In this document: positions 44,172 to 52,956 of the stretch, in pieces | Numbering within the stretch: position 1 is the first letter of the stretch | Layout of the letters: every line of letters starts with the position of its first letter | Assembly: GCF_004792655.1 (NCBI RefSeq) | Contig: NZ_SRZC01000005.1 | Coordinates: 62,001 to 126,000, forward strand | Source of the DNA: Palleniella muris | GTDB taxonomy: Bacteria > Bacteroidota > Bacteroidia > Bacteroidales > Bacteroidaceae | Direction of reading: 5' to 3' | Length of the DNA stretch: 64,000 nt | The notes under the pieces: model-generated | Seen by the model: only the letters and a program-made list of their open reading frames with translations | Told to the model about the DNA's origin: nothing | Databases searched by the model: none | Translations under genes and position numbers: made by a program

Positions 44172-46583
44172 ATGAAACAAAATGTATCCCACAAGAAATT
44201 CATCCGCATCTGTCTCATGTGCCTCTTATCCATTGCCATTCCACAACGCCTGGCTGCACAAGGTGATGCCGAAGCAGCAGACTACAAGGGAAAAGGCATG
44301 GCACTTAGTGAAGTGACTTTAGCCAACAGGGCAGACGACATACCGGACATCACCAACACCCAAGCAACCCGAATCCTCCTCTACAACGTTGGCAAGGACA
44401 TGTTCCTCAATGCCGGAGGATACTGGGGCACACGTACTGCGACATTCACAGTGGGACTGCCGCTTATTTTCTCAAAAAGCAAAAAAAGCAGTGCCTACTA
44501 CATCCGAGGCCCATTCGCCAATCCGCGAGGCGATGCTACCGGTTCCGTCCTGGCTTTTGTGAACGACAAAAGCCTTACCAGACGAGGACTGTACTATGAC
44601 AGAAACGTAAACTATACCTCCCTGAACAACCCTGACTTCTATTTTGAAAAGGTAAATTCAGTCACTGATGACAATGTCTACAGGATATACATCTCGCAGA
44701 ACTACAGCAAATACTACCTTTGTGCAAACTGCCCGATGATTGTCAATGTCTTCGAAAAAGGAAACAACAACCTTGTCAGGGCATTGACGGAATCAGAACG
44801 CCAGAACCTCAGAATCGCTGAAGAGTATACGTATTGGAAAATTGTCTCTGACAAGAACATGGAAGCACTGTTCACCGAGGATTACAAAGGAAAGATGAAC
44901 ACTCTTGCCGACGCCTCTTTCCTCATGCGTGCACAGGGCTTCAACATCTCGAACATCTACAATGAATACAAGACTGTATACGGAAGAGGATGGCGGACAG
45001 AAGGAAAGGTTGAATATGTTACAGGATACGAACAAGCCTTTGCACATATCCATAATGGAGACACAGGCGGTTTTCTTGCGCAGCTGGCACCTAATTTCGG
45101 CATGTTCCAGTGTGCCGGACTCCGAAAGGCAGAGAAGGGGAACAAGCTCTACCAGACTGTCACACTGAGCAAAACAGGATGGTACATGCTTGAATGCCAG
45201 GGATTCTTCAATGACGAGAACAAACAGGCTCCTTATGCCAACCTGTATGCGAAATTCCTTGACGACAACGGAAAAGACCCAGTGAAAGGCTCGGCAGCAT
45301 GGGCAACCACCCCATTGCTCGGAAAGTCATATGGAGAGGCTCCAGAAAGACTGGGCAAGGTGGATTTCAATGAAGAGACATTCAAGGCAGTCGTTTATAA
45401 AGGAAATGCTTTCCTTGCCGATGACATAAGTGACGGGAAAGTGTCCAACAAGGTAGAGGCGGGAGTGCTGTTCTATTCAAGACTCTACCCGAACTCTGTC
45501 ATGATTTATGCAAACATCCCTGAAGGCAAGAGCAAAGTCCTTGAAGTCGGCATTGAGATGACAAAAGACATGGTGAGCCCGAACACCGACAATGCCGATG
45601 CTGCTGAAAACGACTATATCTATGTCGACGACTTCCGCCTGAAATACCTTGGAGAGAGCTTCGCACTCAGCGAGGACTGGAACAACTTCAAGAAACCGGG
45701 AAACAATACGTCCGAGGAGGACTACACGGCATCTTATGCCAACAAAGCCCTGATTTTCAAGCGCACCTTCACCACTGGCAAGTGGAACAGCATCTGCCTG
45801 CCTGTAGACCTTAAGAAATGGCAGCTGCAGAAAGCATTCTCCGTGAATGTCAAGCTGGCAAAGCTGACAGAGTGCACACACACTTCCGAGCATGCCGGAC
45901 GCATCGAGTTCTCACTCGTGCCCCTCAACGAAAAAGCAGACAACGACATTGTCATGAAGAGCGGTGAGTGCTACATAATCAATCCGGGCGAGGGAAGCGT
46001 CATAACCGAGGGGACAGCGGATGTCGGTGACGTCAATCTGTCGAACATTGCTCCGCCATACTACATCATACCCCAGGTTTCGCTCAACAAAAACAATATG
46101 ATTGAAAGCGTTCTGAATCTCAACCCGGAGAATCTTAAGGGATTCCACGCATTTGACTACGAAGGAGGAAAGTACGTCAACGACAAGTCCTACGGACTCA
46201 AGGGTGCAGAATTCCAGAACTGCCGTCTTGACATCTACGCCACCTTCGAGGGCTCGACAGACGCACCTGCAAACTCCTACATCTTCTACGGAGGAGACAT
46301 CTACCACCTCACCTCACCATTCCCGGTCCCAGGCTACAGCTGGTGGATAGTGGACCAGGATCAGGGCACTACTCCTGCGAAGCGCCACTCTCTGGCATTC
46401 GGCATTGGCGGCATCATTGACAACACGACGGTCATAGAAGGCATCACTGCCGGCACCGCAGTATGTGGCACTGCGGCTGTGTACAACCTCTGGGGACAGG
46501 CTGTCCGCCGAGGCACCACAGACCTCAGCGGCCTCCCAAGCGGAATATATGTCGTCAACGGAAAGAAGGTTTCTGTAAGATAA
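44172..46583 (+). CDS. Large exported surface protein with T9SS C-terminal signal
   Basis: 803 residues. Signal peptide within residues 1-30 (FIRICLMCLLSIAIPQRLAAQ). The mature part is beta-rich and aromatic: ATRILLYNVGKDMFLNAGGYWGTRTATFTVGLPL near the start (similar to modules that wrap glycan-binding or cell-surface repeats), and FKRTFTTGKWNSICLPVDLKKWQLQKAF near residue 530, typical of Prevotella surface proteins. The end, AVYNLWGQAVRRGTTDLSGLPSGIYVVNGKKVSVR, is a clear Prevotella-type T9SS sorting domain. No enzymatic motif is recognised, so an adhesin or structural role is possible. A small peptide gene lies 133 bp downstream. Confidence 0.85.
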   Translation: MKQNVSHKKFIRICLMCLLSIAIPQRLAAQGDAEAADYKGKGMALSEVTLANRADDIPDITNTQATRILLYNVGKDMFLNAGGYWGTRTATFTVGLPLIFSKSKKSSAYYIRGPFANPRGDATGSVLAFVNDKSLTRRGLYYDRNVNYTSLNNPDFYFEKVNSVTDDNVYRIYISQNYSKYYLCANCPMIVNVFEKGNNNLVRALTESERQNLRIAEEYTYWKIVSDKNMEALFTEDYKGKMNTLADASFLMRAQGFNISNIYNEYKTVYGRGWRTEGKVEYVTGYEQAFAHIHNGDTGGFLAQLAPNFGMFQCAGLRKAEKGNKLYQTVTLSKTGWYMLECQGFFNDENKQAPYANLYAKFLDDNGKDPVKGSAAWATTPLLGKSYGEAPERLGKVDFNEETFKAVVYKGNAFLADDISDGKVSNKVEAGVLFYSRLYPNSVMIYANIPEGKSKVLEVGIEMTKDMVSPNTDNADAAENDYIYVDDFRLKYLGESFALSEDWNNFKKPGNNTSEEDYTASYANKALIFKRTFTTGKWNSICLPVDLKKWQLQKAFSVNVKLAKLTECTHTSEHAGRIEFSLVPLNEKADNDIVMKSGECYIINPGEGSVITEGTADVGDVNLSNIAPPYYIIPQVSLNKNNMIESVLNLNPENLKGFHAFDYEGGKYVNDKSYGLKGAEFQNCRLDIYATFEGSTDAPANSYIFYGGDIYHLTSPFPVPGYSWWIVDQDQGTTPAKRHSLAFGIGGIIDNTTVIEGITAGTAVCGTAAVYNLWGQAVRRGTTDLSGLPSGIYVVNGKKVSVR

Positions 46584-46594
46584 TCACCTATAAT

Positions 46595-46625
46595 ATGAGG
46601 ATGTGCCCTCATGGCGCATCCTCAT
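46595..46625 (+). terminator. Hairpin after the 803-residue protein gene
   Basis: ATGAGGATGTGCC (46595-46607) pairs with GGCGCATCCTCAT (46613-46625), 12 of 13 positions. There is no T-run after it on the plus strand, so termination may be partial or rho-dependent. Confidence 0.5.
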
Positions 46626-46716
46626 GAAAAATCCTTAAGTAACTGTTGAAAATTAATTTATACTAAAACACAACTTAAATATAAAGTAATTTGCAACAGT
46701 TACTTATCAGAAAACT

Positions 46717-46962
46717 ATGGAACACAAAACAACAAAAGAAGAAAAGACAATGAAAAAGAAAAAACCTTATATAGCTCCCGAAATAAAAATAATCCCCATG
46801 GACATGGAAAACCTCATGGGTAATCCTACATCATGGAATGTCTATGATGAGGAGGGCAACCCTACCGGCGATGGTGGCAGTGTCATAGAGGGCAACCCGG
46901 GAGAAAAATCCGGCGGAGCCAAGGAAAACCCGTTCTCAGGGCCTTGGGAACTGGATTTGTAA
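46717..46962 (+). CDS. Small peptide of the KKxYxxPExxxxxMxMExLM type
   Basis: 81 residues, or 70 if translation starts at the second ATG (46750, MKKKKPYIAPEIKII). A basic head is followed by the conserved-looking PYIAPEIKIIPMDMENLMG and then a Gly/Asn/Pro/Glu-rich tail with no Cys. Bacteroidales genomes contain many short proteins beginning K-K-x-Y-x-x-P-x-[IV]-x-x-[IV]-x-[ML]-x-x-[EN]-x-[LI][LM], often next to surface-protein genes; their function is unknown. The leader-plus-core look would suit a processed peptide, but no modification enzyme is next to it. Confidence 0.65.
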   Translation: MEHKTTKEEKTMKKKKPYIAPEIKIIPMDMENLMGNPTSWNVYDEEGNPTGDGGSVIEGNPGEKSGGAKENPFSGPWELDL

Positions 46963-47315
46963 TAACAAACACATATATGTGGAAGCAGGAATGTCGCCTA
47001 TCATCCGAAAGACCTATAAGCAGACAATCCCCTCATCTTATGACAGAGCGTAAGACATTCCTGCACACATATTTCCGTGCCTATGCATGACTGCATAAGC
47101 CGGGAAGCATCTCTCTGCGACACAAACCGTAGGAATACGTGTATTACATCGGATAAGTGGAAGAACAAACGTTACGAAGCACCGTTCTGCGGACATCCGC
47201 AGGACTGTAATGAAGCAATACATTATCTTATATCATGAGAAACATATATTCCGTGGGCTTCGCCTTTTAAGGCTTAGTTCACGGTATTTGTCCGCATCCT
47301 ACAATAATTTATAAA
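46963..47315. other. Gene-free spacer upstream of the AAA remnant
   Basis: About 350 bp without a convincing gene. It contains small inverted repeats (CTGCGGACATCCGCAG near 47197, GCCTTTTAAGGC near 47265). Near its right end is ATCCTACAATAAT followed by ATAAAATG, a stretch almost identical to one inside the MITE at 50763-50785, suggesting an old element fragment. Confidence 0.5.
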
Positions 47316-48458
47316 ATGGTTTATAGTGTGAGAAAGAGAGAGGAAGCGCATCCCAAAGCCGTGACGGCCGATAAGGGTGCGCATTTTTTTTGTCTGCATG
47401 AGACATACACAAGAAAGGGGATAATCTCTCACATTGGGCAGCATCTTTGCTTGTGCCAACACTCACAAGGCAAGAGGATGTTATATTTTTCAGCCGATAA
47501 TCCTAAAGTAATCACCTCACCTCTCTATGACCTTGTCAACGACATATTCATGCAGGGATATGAGGGTGTCATAATTGACGAAATCCATTATGCATCAGAG
47601 TGGAGCATACACCTGAAAGCATTGTATGATGATTTTCCCAACAAAAAGATTTGGGTGTCGGACTCTTCTTCGTTAGTGTTACGGACCGGGACCGGAGACC
47701 TTTCGCGCCGTTATGTCCCTATCAGAATGCCTTTGATGTCTTTCCGTGAATATATGCATCTTGAAACCGGAGAAAAATATGACAAATACAATATAGGTGA
47801 CACCTTATTGCCTGTGCAACCGGATGCGGAACTGCTTAACCACTTCCGCAATTACCGCAGTCATGGCACACGTCCATTTTATCAAGAGAATAATTTCGAG
47901 GCTCGCTATATGGCAATAATTGATAAGATTCTAAGCAATGACATCCCTTTCTTCCTGCCAAGCATTTCGGATAATAACTTGCGTGTCATGCGTGCGATAA
48001 TCGGAACACTGTCTGACAGTTCTGTCCCACGTGTGCAGGTATCATCTTTATGCTCGGACTGGGGAATCGGAGCAGAAAAGCTTTACCAGCTTATCTTTAT
48101 TATGGAGAATGTTGAGTTACTGAGAGTAATCAGATTGCAGAATGATACAAAAGCAAGAAGTGTCGGAGCAAAAATGCTGTTTGCCGATCCATGTGCGTAC
48201 ATGGTTTTGGATGCTCACCAAGATACAGAAAGAGAAGCTTACGTTGTCAATTGCCTCACCCAAGCCGGCTATTCTGTCTCCGCCATGCGCAACGAGAAGG
48301 AAGGAGATTACATTGCCGCACTCGGCAAGAACTCAATTACATTGGAGGTCGGTGGGAAAAGCAAGAAACCCAAAAACGCCGACTATGTCCTTCGCGACAA
48401 CACTGACTATCCTGCCGGCAACGCTATTCCTCTGTGGCTTCTCGGCATGATGTGGTAG
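47316..48458 (+). pseudogene. AAA-family (AAA_14/DUF4143-type) ATPase lacking its P-loop
   Basis: 380 residues in frame. From residue about 52 on it matches the family of mobile AAA ATPases: MLYFSADNPKVITSPLYDLVNDIFMQG, the Walker B GVIIDEIHYASEWS, SDSSSLVLRTGTGDLSRRYVPIRMPLMSFREY, and the C-terminal nuclease-like SITLEVGGKSKKPKNADYV. The Walker A region (normally GPRxxGKTTLL-x-QH) is replaced by ISHIGQHLCLCQHSQGKR, in which only the flanking CQH...GKR is retained, and the first 45 residues are not family-like. The N-terminus seems overwritten by unrelated DNA. It is probably non-functional as an ATPase. Confidence 0.75.
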
Positions 48459-48524
48459 GAAAGAAACATTATTTCCCGGACACAAAACCCTACAGAAACA
48501 GGATTGAGAAAAGAGAACAGGAAT

Positions 48525-48603
48525 ATAGGTGACCTTTCACCCGGTAAACCATGACACTTTATATGAAAAAAGGTGACCTTTCATTGTGTGAAAGGTCACC
48601 TTC
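48525..48603. repeat. 22-bp-period quasi-palindrome array, locus 4
   Basis: 13-mers at 48525, 48547, 48569 and 48591: ATAGGTGACCTTT, AACCATGACACTT (degenerate), AAAGGTGACCTTT, AAAGGTCACCTTC. The centre is GGTGACC/GGTCACC here rather than GGTWACC. It fills the convergent gap between the AAA remnant and the pectate lyase gene. Confidence 0.88.
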
Positions 48604-48628
48604 TGATTTTCTGTCCGTAAGGTTACGA

Positions 48629-50428
48629 TTAGTCAACCACCACAGCCTTGCCTTTGTAGATATACATACCCTTGGCAAGTCCGTCAAGGCTGTCAGCATT
48701 CCTGCGCACGCAACGGCCGTCGATGGTGTATATATTCGTGTTTGCAGGCATGGCGTCCACCGTGTTGTCCGTGATGCAGTCGATGCCTGTCATGGCATTC
48801 GCGTTCTGCGCCGCGGTGATGTGCGCCACAAGAGAGTTAAGGTAATGCTCAAGGTTTGTGTAGCCGTCGCTCTGCACCAGTGCACCGTCAGCGGCGTCGT
48901 TAGGGTTCAGTCCGTTGGCAAGCTCCCATGCGTCCGGCATGCCGTCCTTGTCCGTGTCGAAATCATCCGCACGCTTCTCTTCCTTCAGCACAGGGAATCC
49001 GCCTGCCTCATCCTGAGTGTTGACAAAGCCGGAGGCAAGACCCTTTCCTGTGTATGAAGCCTTTTTGTCGCGCACGTCACCCACGATGTATGTGTCGTGT
49101 GAGTCACGCCACAGCGATGCTCCTGCATACTCGAGTACGTTCGTGTAAGCCTGCTCCGCAGTATGCGTGGTGACAGGCAGATAGTCGATAGGCTCTTGGA
49201 GGCGCATTGCCTTCTTCACATCCTCGGTGAATGTGCCGTCCACCTTTCCGGTGTTAACCTGTGCATACATGCCGTAAGTCCATTGGTCCTGCGGAGTGAT
49301 TCTGCTTGCGTAGTCAGGGTTCACATTGCCGTCGACATAGAACGTGCCCCACTTGTGCAGCATCTTCTTCCAGTCGTTCCATGTTATGGTAACTTTCTTG
49401 CCGTCAACATCGATTTTGTTTGTCGCCATGTCAATCTCGAATTTCCTGCCCTTGATTGTGACATAGTTCTTTCCGCCTGATGCAGAACCGCTGACATCCT
49501 TGTCCGTCGCAGCAATGCCGGTGGCAGACGTGTAGCTTGATGCGATTTTTTTCTTGTCAAGGCAGTAGTCAACAGTGCGTATGCCGATGTTGGCAATGCG
49601 GTAGCGTCGTGCCTCTGCCACTGTCGCTGTGGCAGGTCCCGGCTTGTAGTAGTTATTGACGATGTTCACGTTCATGCCCTCGCCCCCGTAGCAGCCCTCT
49701 CCTGCCCAGTTGTAGAAGACATTGTTCCGCATGTCCATGCGCTCATCCGTCTGAGTTCCGGGACGCGGACCGAGGCGTGGCACACGGGAAGTGTGGTGAG
49801 CCATAAGATTGTGATGATAGGACGCTCCCGAGCCGCCCCAGTTGCCACCATAGCCGTGCGCGCCTTTCGAGTGCCCCGAGTTTACAAGGCTCTGGTCGGC
49901 GATACACCACTGCACGGTGATGTTCTTGCTGCCATAGATGGAAAGGCACTCATCGATGGACCATGAGACAGAGCAATGGTCAATGATAATATCCTTGCGG
50001 TCCATGCCGCCGAGACCGTCCCCTTCATGTTTTGCAACATTCTCATTGCCGAGACGGAAGCGGAGATAACGTATGATGACATTGTCACCCTTGACGGTCA
50101 CCGGCCATCCTGCTATGCAGATACCGTCGCCGGGAGCTGTCTGTCCTGCCAAGGTTGTGTTGGCAGTCACATTGAGTGGAGCCTTAAGGTTTATCGTTCC
50201 TGAGACATCAAAGACAATGGTCTTCGGACCGCTTTGAGCCACAGCCCAGCGGAGCGAGCCCTTGTTTGTGTATTCGTCCTCAAGGGTGGTGACATGGAGC
50301 ACCTTGCCTCCCCTGCCGCCTGTGGTGTACATGCCGAATCCTTCCGCACCCGGGAATGCCGGCTGCTGTGCCACGGACGGCGTTGCAGCCATGAGTGCGA
50401 GAAGAAGTGTTGGGAAAAGTTTTCTCAT
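48629..50428 (-). CDS. Secreted pectate lyase (PL1-type) with T9SS C-terminal signal
   Basis: About 599 residues from the ATG at 50428 (signal peptide MRKLFPTLLLALMAATPSVAQ). The mature start AFPGAEGFGMYTTGGRGGKVLHVTTLEDEYTNKGSLRWAV is the classic PL1 right-handed beta-helix opening. Catalytic-region blocks are WSIDECLSIYGSKNITVQWC and SRVPRLGPRPG (Arg catalytic base). A calcium-binding dockerin-like FDTDKDGMPDAWELANGLNPNDAAD lies near 500, and a T9SS-type tail follows (IYTIDGRCVRRNADSLDGLAKGMYIYKGKAVVVD). It cleaves polygalacturonan by beta-elimination outside the cell. The frame stays open 67 codons further upstream across a tandem repeat, but that part lacks a signal peptide and is read here as leader RNA. 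Confidence 0.92.
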   Translation of the reverse strand: MRKLFPTLLLALMAATPSVAQQPAFPGAEGFGMYTTGGRGGKVLHVTTLEDEYTNKGSLRWAVAQSGPKTIVFDVSGTINLKAPLNVTANTTLAGQTAPGDGICIAGWPVTVKGDNVIIRYLRFRLGNENVAKHEGDGLGGMDRKDIIIDHCSVSWSIDECLSIYGSKNITVQWCIADQSLVNSGHSKGAHGYGGNWGGSGASYHHNLMAHHTSRVPRLGPRPGTQTDERMDMRNNVFYNWAGEGCYGGEGMNVNIVNNYYKPGPATATVAEARRYRIANIGIRTVDYCLDKKKIASSYTSATGIAATDKDVSGSASGGKNYVTIKGRKFEIDMATNKIDVDGKKVTITWNDWKKMLHKWGTFYVDGNVNPDYASRITPQDQWTYGMYAQVNTGKVDGTFTEDVKKAMRLQEPIDYLPVTTHTAEQAYTNVLEYAGASLWRDSHDTYIVGDVRDKKASYTGKGLASGFVNTQDEAGGFPVLKEEKRADDFDTDKDGMPDAWELANGLNPNDAADGALVQSDGYTNLEHYLNSLVAHITAAQNANAMTGIDCITDNTVDAMPANTNIYTIDGRCVRRNADSLDGLAKGMYIYKGKAVVVD

Positions 50429-50514
50429 GATGTTTGTTTTATGTTTTAGTTTTGTTATTTTGCCGGTTATGGTTCTTATGGAATTACAGTGTCGTCCGGA
50501 AATGGTTTTACAAA

Positions 50515-50631
50515 CGGAGACCAAACTTGTTTGAAGTCTTCCGAACGTGAGTTTCTTATGCAAAGAAACGGTTAAGTGAGCGGAGACCAAACTTGTTTGA
50601 AGTCTTCCGAACGTGAGTTTCTTATGCAAAG
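50515..50631 (-). repeat. 66-bp-period tandem repeat in the pectate lyase leader
   Basis: An identical 51-bp segment occurs at 50515-50565 and 50581-50631 (both begin CGGAGACCAAACTTGTTTGA and end CTTATGCAAAG), 66 bp apart. It lies between the promoter and the start codon of the lyase. Because 66 is divisible by 3, the frame stays open and would encode two copies of HKKLTFGRLQTSLVS. Confidence 0.9.
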
Positions 50632-50658
50632 TTATGCCTTTTGTCCGAAACAGCCAAA
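50627..50658 (-). promoter_or_regulatory. Promoter of the pectate lyase gene
   Basis: TTTG (complement of 50655-50658), 20 nt, TAACTTTG (complement of 50627-50634). Exact consensus; predicts a leader of about 190 nt that contains the tandem repeat. Confidence 0.75.
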
Positions 50659-50737
50659 TTTAAGCCCACATTATTACTATATATGAATGTTTTTCCCCTG
50701 CTTTCCAAAAGAATTTACCCCTATGCAAAAGTATATT

Positions 50738-50980
50738 AACGTGAGTTCGACGAATTGCCTACTATCCTACAATAATGATAAAATGCTGCCAAAGCACCGT
50801 GAAACGGTGGCTCTTTGCTAACCCGGTATGCTGCCCAAAGCAGCATGCCGGGTAATACAGGCTCTCCGACAGCACCGTAAAACGGTGCCTCACATTATAA
50901 AAACATGCCAATAGAGACTCTGCAGAGTGAGGCAGCGTCTTAGTTTCAAAAGATAATTGCAAATTAGTCGAACTCACGTT
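50738..50980. mobile_element. MITE, 243 bp, with ATATT target-site duplication
   Basis: Terminal inverted repeats are AACGTGAGTTCGAC at 50738-50751 and its exact complement at 50967-50980, with further partial match (GAATT/TAATT). The element is flanked on both sides by ATATT (50733-50737 and 50981-50985). It holds no gene, but contains structured internal repeats: GCACCGT-GAAA-ACGGTG near 50788, the 15-bp stem ACCCGGTATGCTGC / GCAGCATGCCGGGT (about 50820-50852), and GCACCGTAAAACGGTGC near 50873. It was probably mobilised by a transposase elsewhere in the genome. Confidence 0.85.
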
Positions 50981-51035
50981 ATATTACAGAAAGAATGACA
51001 AAGCATAGATTTGCCAATGGAGCTTGCTTACTTAT

Positions 51036-51108
51036 AAAAAAACAGTATATTCAGGAACAGATAATTGAGAAAAAACTTGTTTTCTGTTCCGGAATATACT
51101 ATTTTTGA
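51036..51108 (-). terminator. Terminator of the polysaccharide operon
   Basis: A long stem (AACAGTATATTC...AACAG, 51042-51061, with CTGTT...GAATATACTATT, 51085-51104) begins about 20 bp after the last gene stop and is flanked on the minus-strand 3' side by a T-run (complement of AAAAAA near 51037). Confidence 0.75.
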
Positions 51109-51127
51109 ATGATATGTACGGAATAGC

Positions 51128-51886
51128 TTATCTCCTGAACTCAAAAATCTTGTACAGATACTTCAGTGAGATAAAGCAAATGTTTGTGTACAGTCCGTTT
51201 CTGCGGCATGCCGTGACATTCTCTTTGCTTATCAACCATCTGTTGCGCATATTCTTTGTGCTTATGCCGCCGGTGCGCATGGTGACAAAATCCTTCTTTA
51301 TGTATTTTGTCTTTATGCGCTGCTTGTATATCAGGCGGACCAAGAGGTCATAGTCGGAGGCTATGCGGTAGTCCAAGGAGAATGTGCCGCATCTCCTGTA
51401 GACATCACGTCGGACATAGAACGACGGGTGGGCAGGCATGAATCCAAATCTCAGCATCCATGGGCGGAACGGCGCACTGGAATAGTAGCGTACGCACTTC
51501 TCCGGATGTCCTTCGTTGATGAAATGAATGTCTCCATATATGGCATCAATATCGTCGTTTCTGTCAAAAGTCTCTGCTATTGTTGCCAAGGCATCGTCGG
51601 CGGTAAAAAAATCATCAGAGTTCAGCATGCCCACAATATCTCCCGTTGCCATTGCTATGCCTTTGTTCATGGCGTCATAGATGCCTTTGTCAGGTTCGCT
51701 TATGATGCGCATACTGCCAGCGAACTGCGGTTCGTATCTCTTTGCAATCTCTACGGTCTTATCTGTGGATGCTCCATCGATAATCCAGTATTCAATGTCT
51801 TTATATGTTTGTGCAAGCACCGATTCAATAGTGTCAGCAATAGTTCGTTCACTGTTGTAGGATGCGGTTATAATGGATATTGTCAT
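51128..51886 (-). CDS. Glycosyltransferase family 2
   Basis: 252 residues, GT-A fold. Motifs are ISIITASYNSERTIADTIESVLAQTY at the start, IDGASTDKTVE (first Asp of the nucleotide-sugar site), SEPDKGIYDAMNKGIAMATGDIVGMLNSDDFF (DxD equivalent), and a C-terminal HPSFYVRRDVYRRCGTFSLDYRIASDYDLLVRL (D-x-D catalytic base region). It adds a sugar to a lipid-linked repeat unit at the cytoplasmic face. It is the last gene of the polysaccharide operon. Donor and linkage cannot be predicted. Its N-terminal half is similar to the GT2 half of the fusion protein upstream. Confidence 0.93.
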   Translation of the reverse strand: MTISIITASYNSERTIADTIESVLAQTYKDIEYWIIDGASTDKTVEIAKRYEPQFAGSMRIISEPDKGIYDAMNKGIAMATGDIVGMLNSDDFFTADDALATIAETFDRNDDIDAIYGDIHFINEGHPEKCVRYYSSAPFRPWMLRFGFMPAHPSFYVRRDVYRRCGTFSLDYRIASDYDLLVRLIYKQRIKTKYIKKDFVTMRTGGISTKNMRNRWLISKENVTACRRNGLYTNICFISLKYLYKIFEFRR

Positions 51887-51889
51887 AGC

Positions 51890-52951
51890 TTATTGCTCAT
51901 GAAATTCACCTATGGCGTATTGGTACAGTGCAAGATATTCCTCTGTCATCTTGTCCCAAGAAAAACGGGCAGTGTTTTCAAGTCCCTTACTGACAATTCC
52001 TTTTCTTGCCAGAGGGTCTTTCAGAAGTGATATTTTCTCCTGCAGAATCTCGGTTGTAATGTTGTCAAGCAGCAAATCCTTGTTTCCGATGACTTCCGGC
52101 AGAGACGATGTGTTCATCGCCAGTACGGGACATCCTGCCATCTGAGCTTCCAGGACAGGTAATCCGAATCCTTCATATAAGGATGGATAGATGAAGCAGA
52201 AAGCCTCATTATACAGTTTGTTGAGCTCTTCATCTGAGACACGTCCGCAGTATGTGTAATTAAGTTTATGCTGCTTCATGAGTTCCATTTCTTCATGTGT
52301 CAGAGCCGGTCCTACAATCTTCAGCCCGAAATTGCATTGGGCTATGGGTTGGATGATAGCGGCGAAATTCTTATATCCACCTCTGTGGCCTACAAACAGG
52401 AAATAGTCCTTGTACTTTGTGCCAGGCAGTCTGTGGAAACGGTTGTCGACTCCGTTATAAATTACGTGTACTTTCTCAGGGGGCACATCGGGAAGCAGCC
52501 TCAGCAAATCGTTCTTTGTGCTTTCTGAGATGCACACCACCGCATCCGCCTTTCTTATCGCCGCATACTGCTGACGGCAGAGAAGGTGTTTCTTTATCGG
52601 ATTCTTCTCATAGAAGGAGTACACAAAATCGTGGACGGTGGTGATGTTCACGGCACAAGGATGTGCGAGAGTGCGGTAATAGCTTGAGTGGAAGATGAAT
52701 GGTTCCTTACTGTCGACAATGCTCTTTGATGGGTTTATGAGACGTTGCAGTGACGGGACAGAGAGATGACCTTTTATGATTTCTGCAGAAGACAAGTCCA
52801 CCTGTTTCCGTGAGATGTTGTCGTTATCGTAGTCTATGAACGAGAGGTCGTTACCTTTTTCTAAGCATCTGCTGATAAGGTTTGTCCATACAACAGAGAT
52901 TCCACCACACCGTTGTAGTGCATAGATTATATTGTCATATAGTATTCTCAT
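51890..52951 (-). CDS. Glycosyltransferase family 4
   Basis: 353 residues, GT-B fold. It has a GGISVVWTNLISRC start, VTTVHDFVYSFYE in the middle, YNGVDNRFHRLPG at the linker, FLFVGHRGGYKNF opening the donor domain, and the E-x7-E donor-site motif YPSLYEGFGLPVLEAQMAGCPVLAMNTSSLPEV. The sugar specificity is unknown. It is separated from the following GT2 gene by 3 bp and lies in the polysaccharide operon. Confidence 0.93.
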   Translation of the reverse strand: MRILYDNIIYALQRCGGISVVWTNLISRCLEKGNDLSFIDYDNDNISRKQVDLSSAEIIKGHLSVPSLQRLINPSKSIVDSKEPFIFHSSYYRTLAHPCAVNITTVHDFVYSFYEKNPIKKHLLCRQQYAAIRKADAVVCISESTKNDLLRLLPDVPPEKVHVIYNGVDNRFHRLPGTKYKDYFLFVGHRGGYKNFAAIIQPIAQCNFGLKIVGPALTHEEMELMKQHKLNYTYCGRVSDEELNKLYNEAFCFIYPSLYEGFGLPVLEAQMAGCPVLAMNTSSLPEVIGNKDLLLDNITTEILQEKISLLKDPLARKGIVSKGLENTARFSWDKMTEEYLALYQYAIGEFHEQ

Positions 52952-52956
52952 ATTCG

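Noticed and set aside
46963..47315. tRNA or small RNA gene in the spacer
   Set aside because: Several short inverted repeats occur, but no cloverleaf or known RNA consensus could be drawn.
50762..50977. 71-codon minus-strand frame inside the MITE
   Set aside because: It runs through the hairpins of a non-coding element and begins at its terminal repeat; composition is not protein-like.
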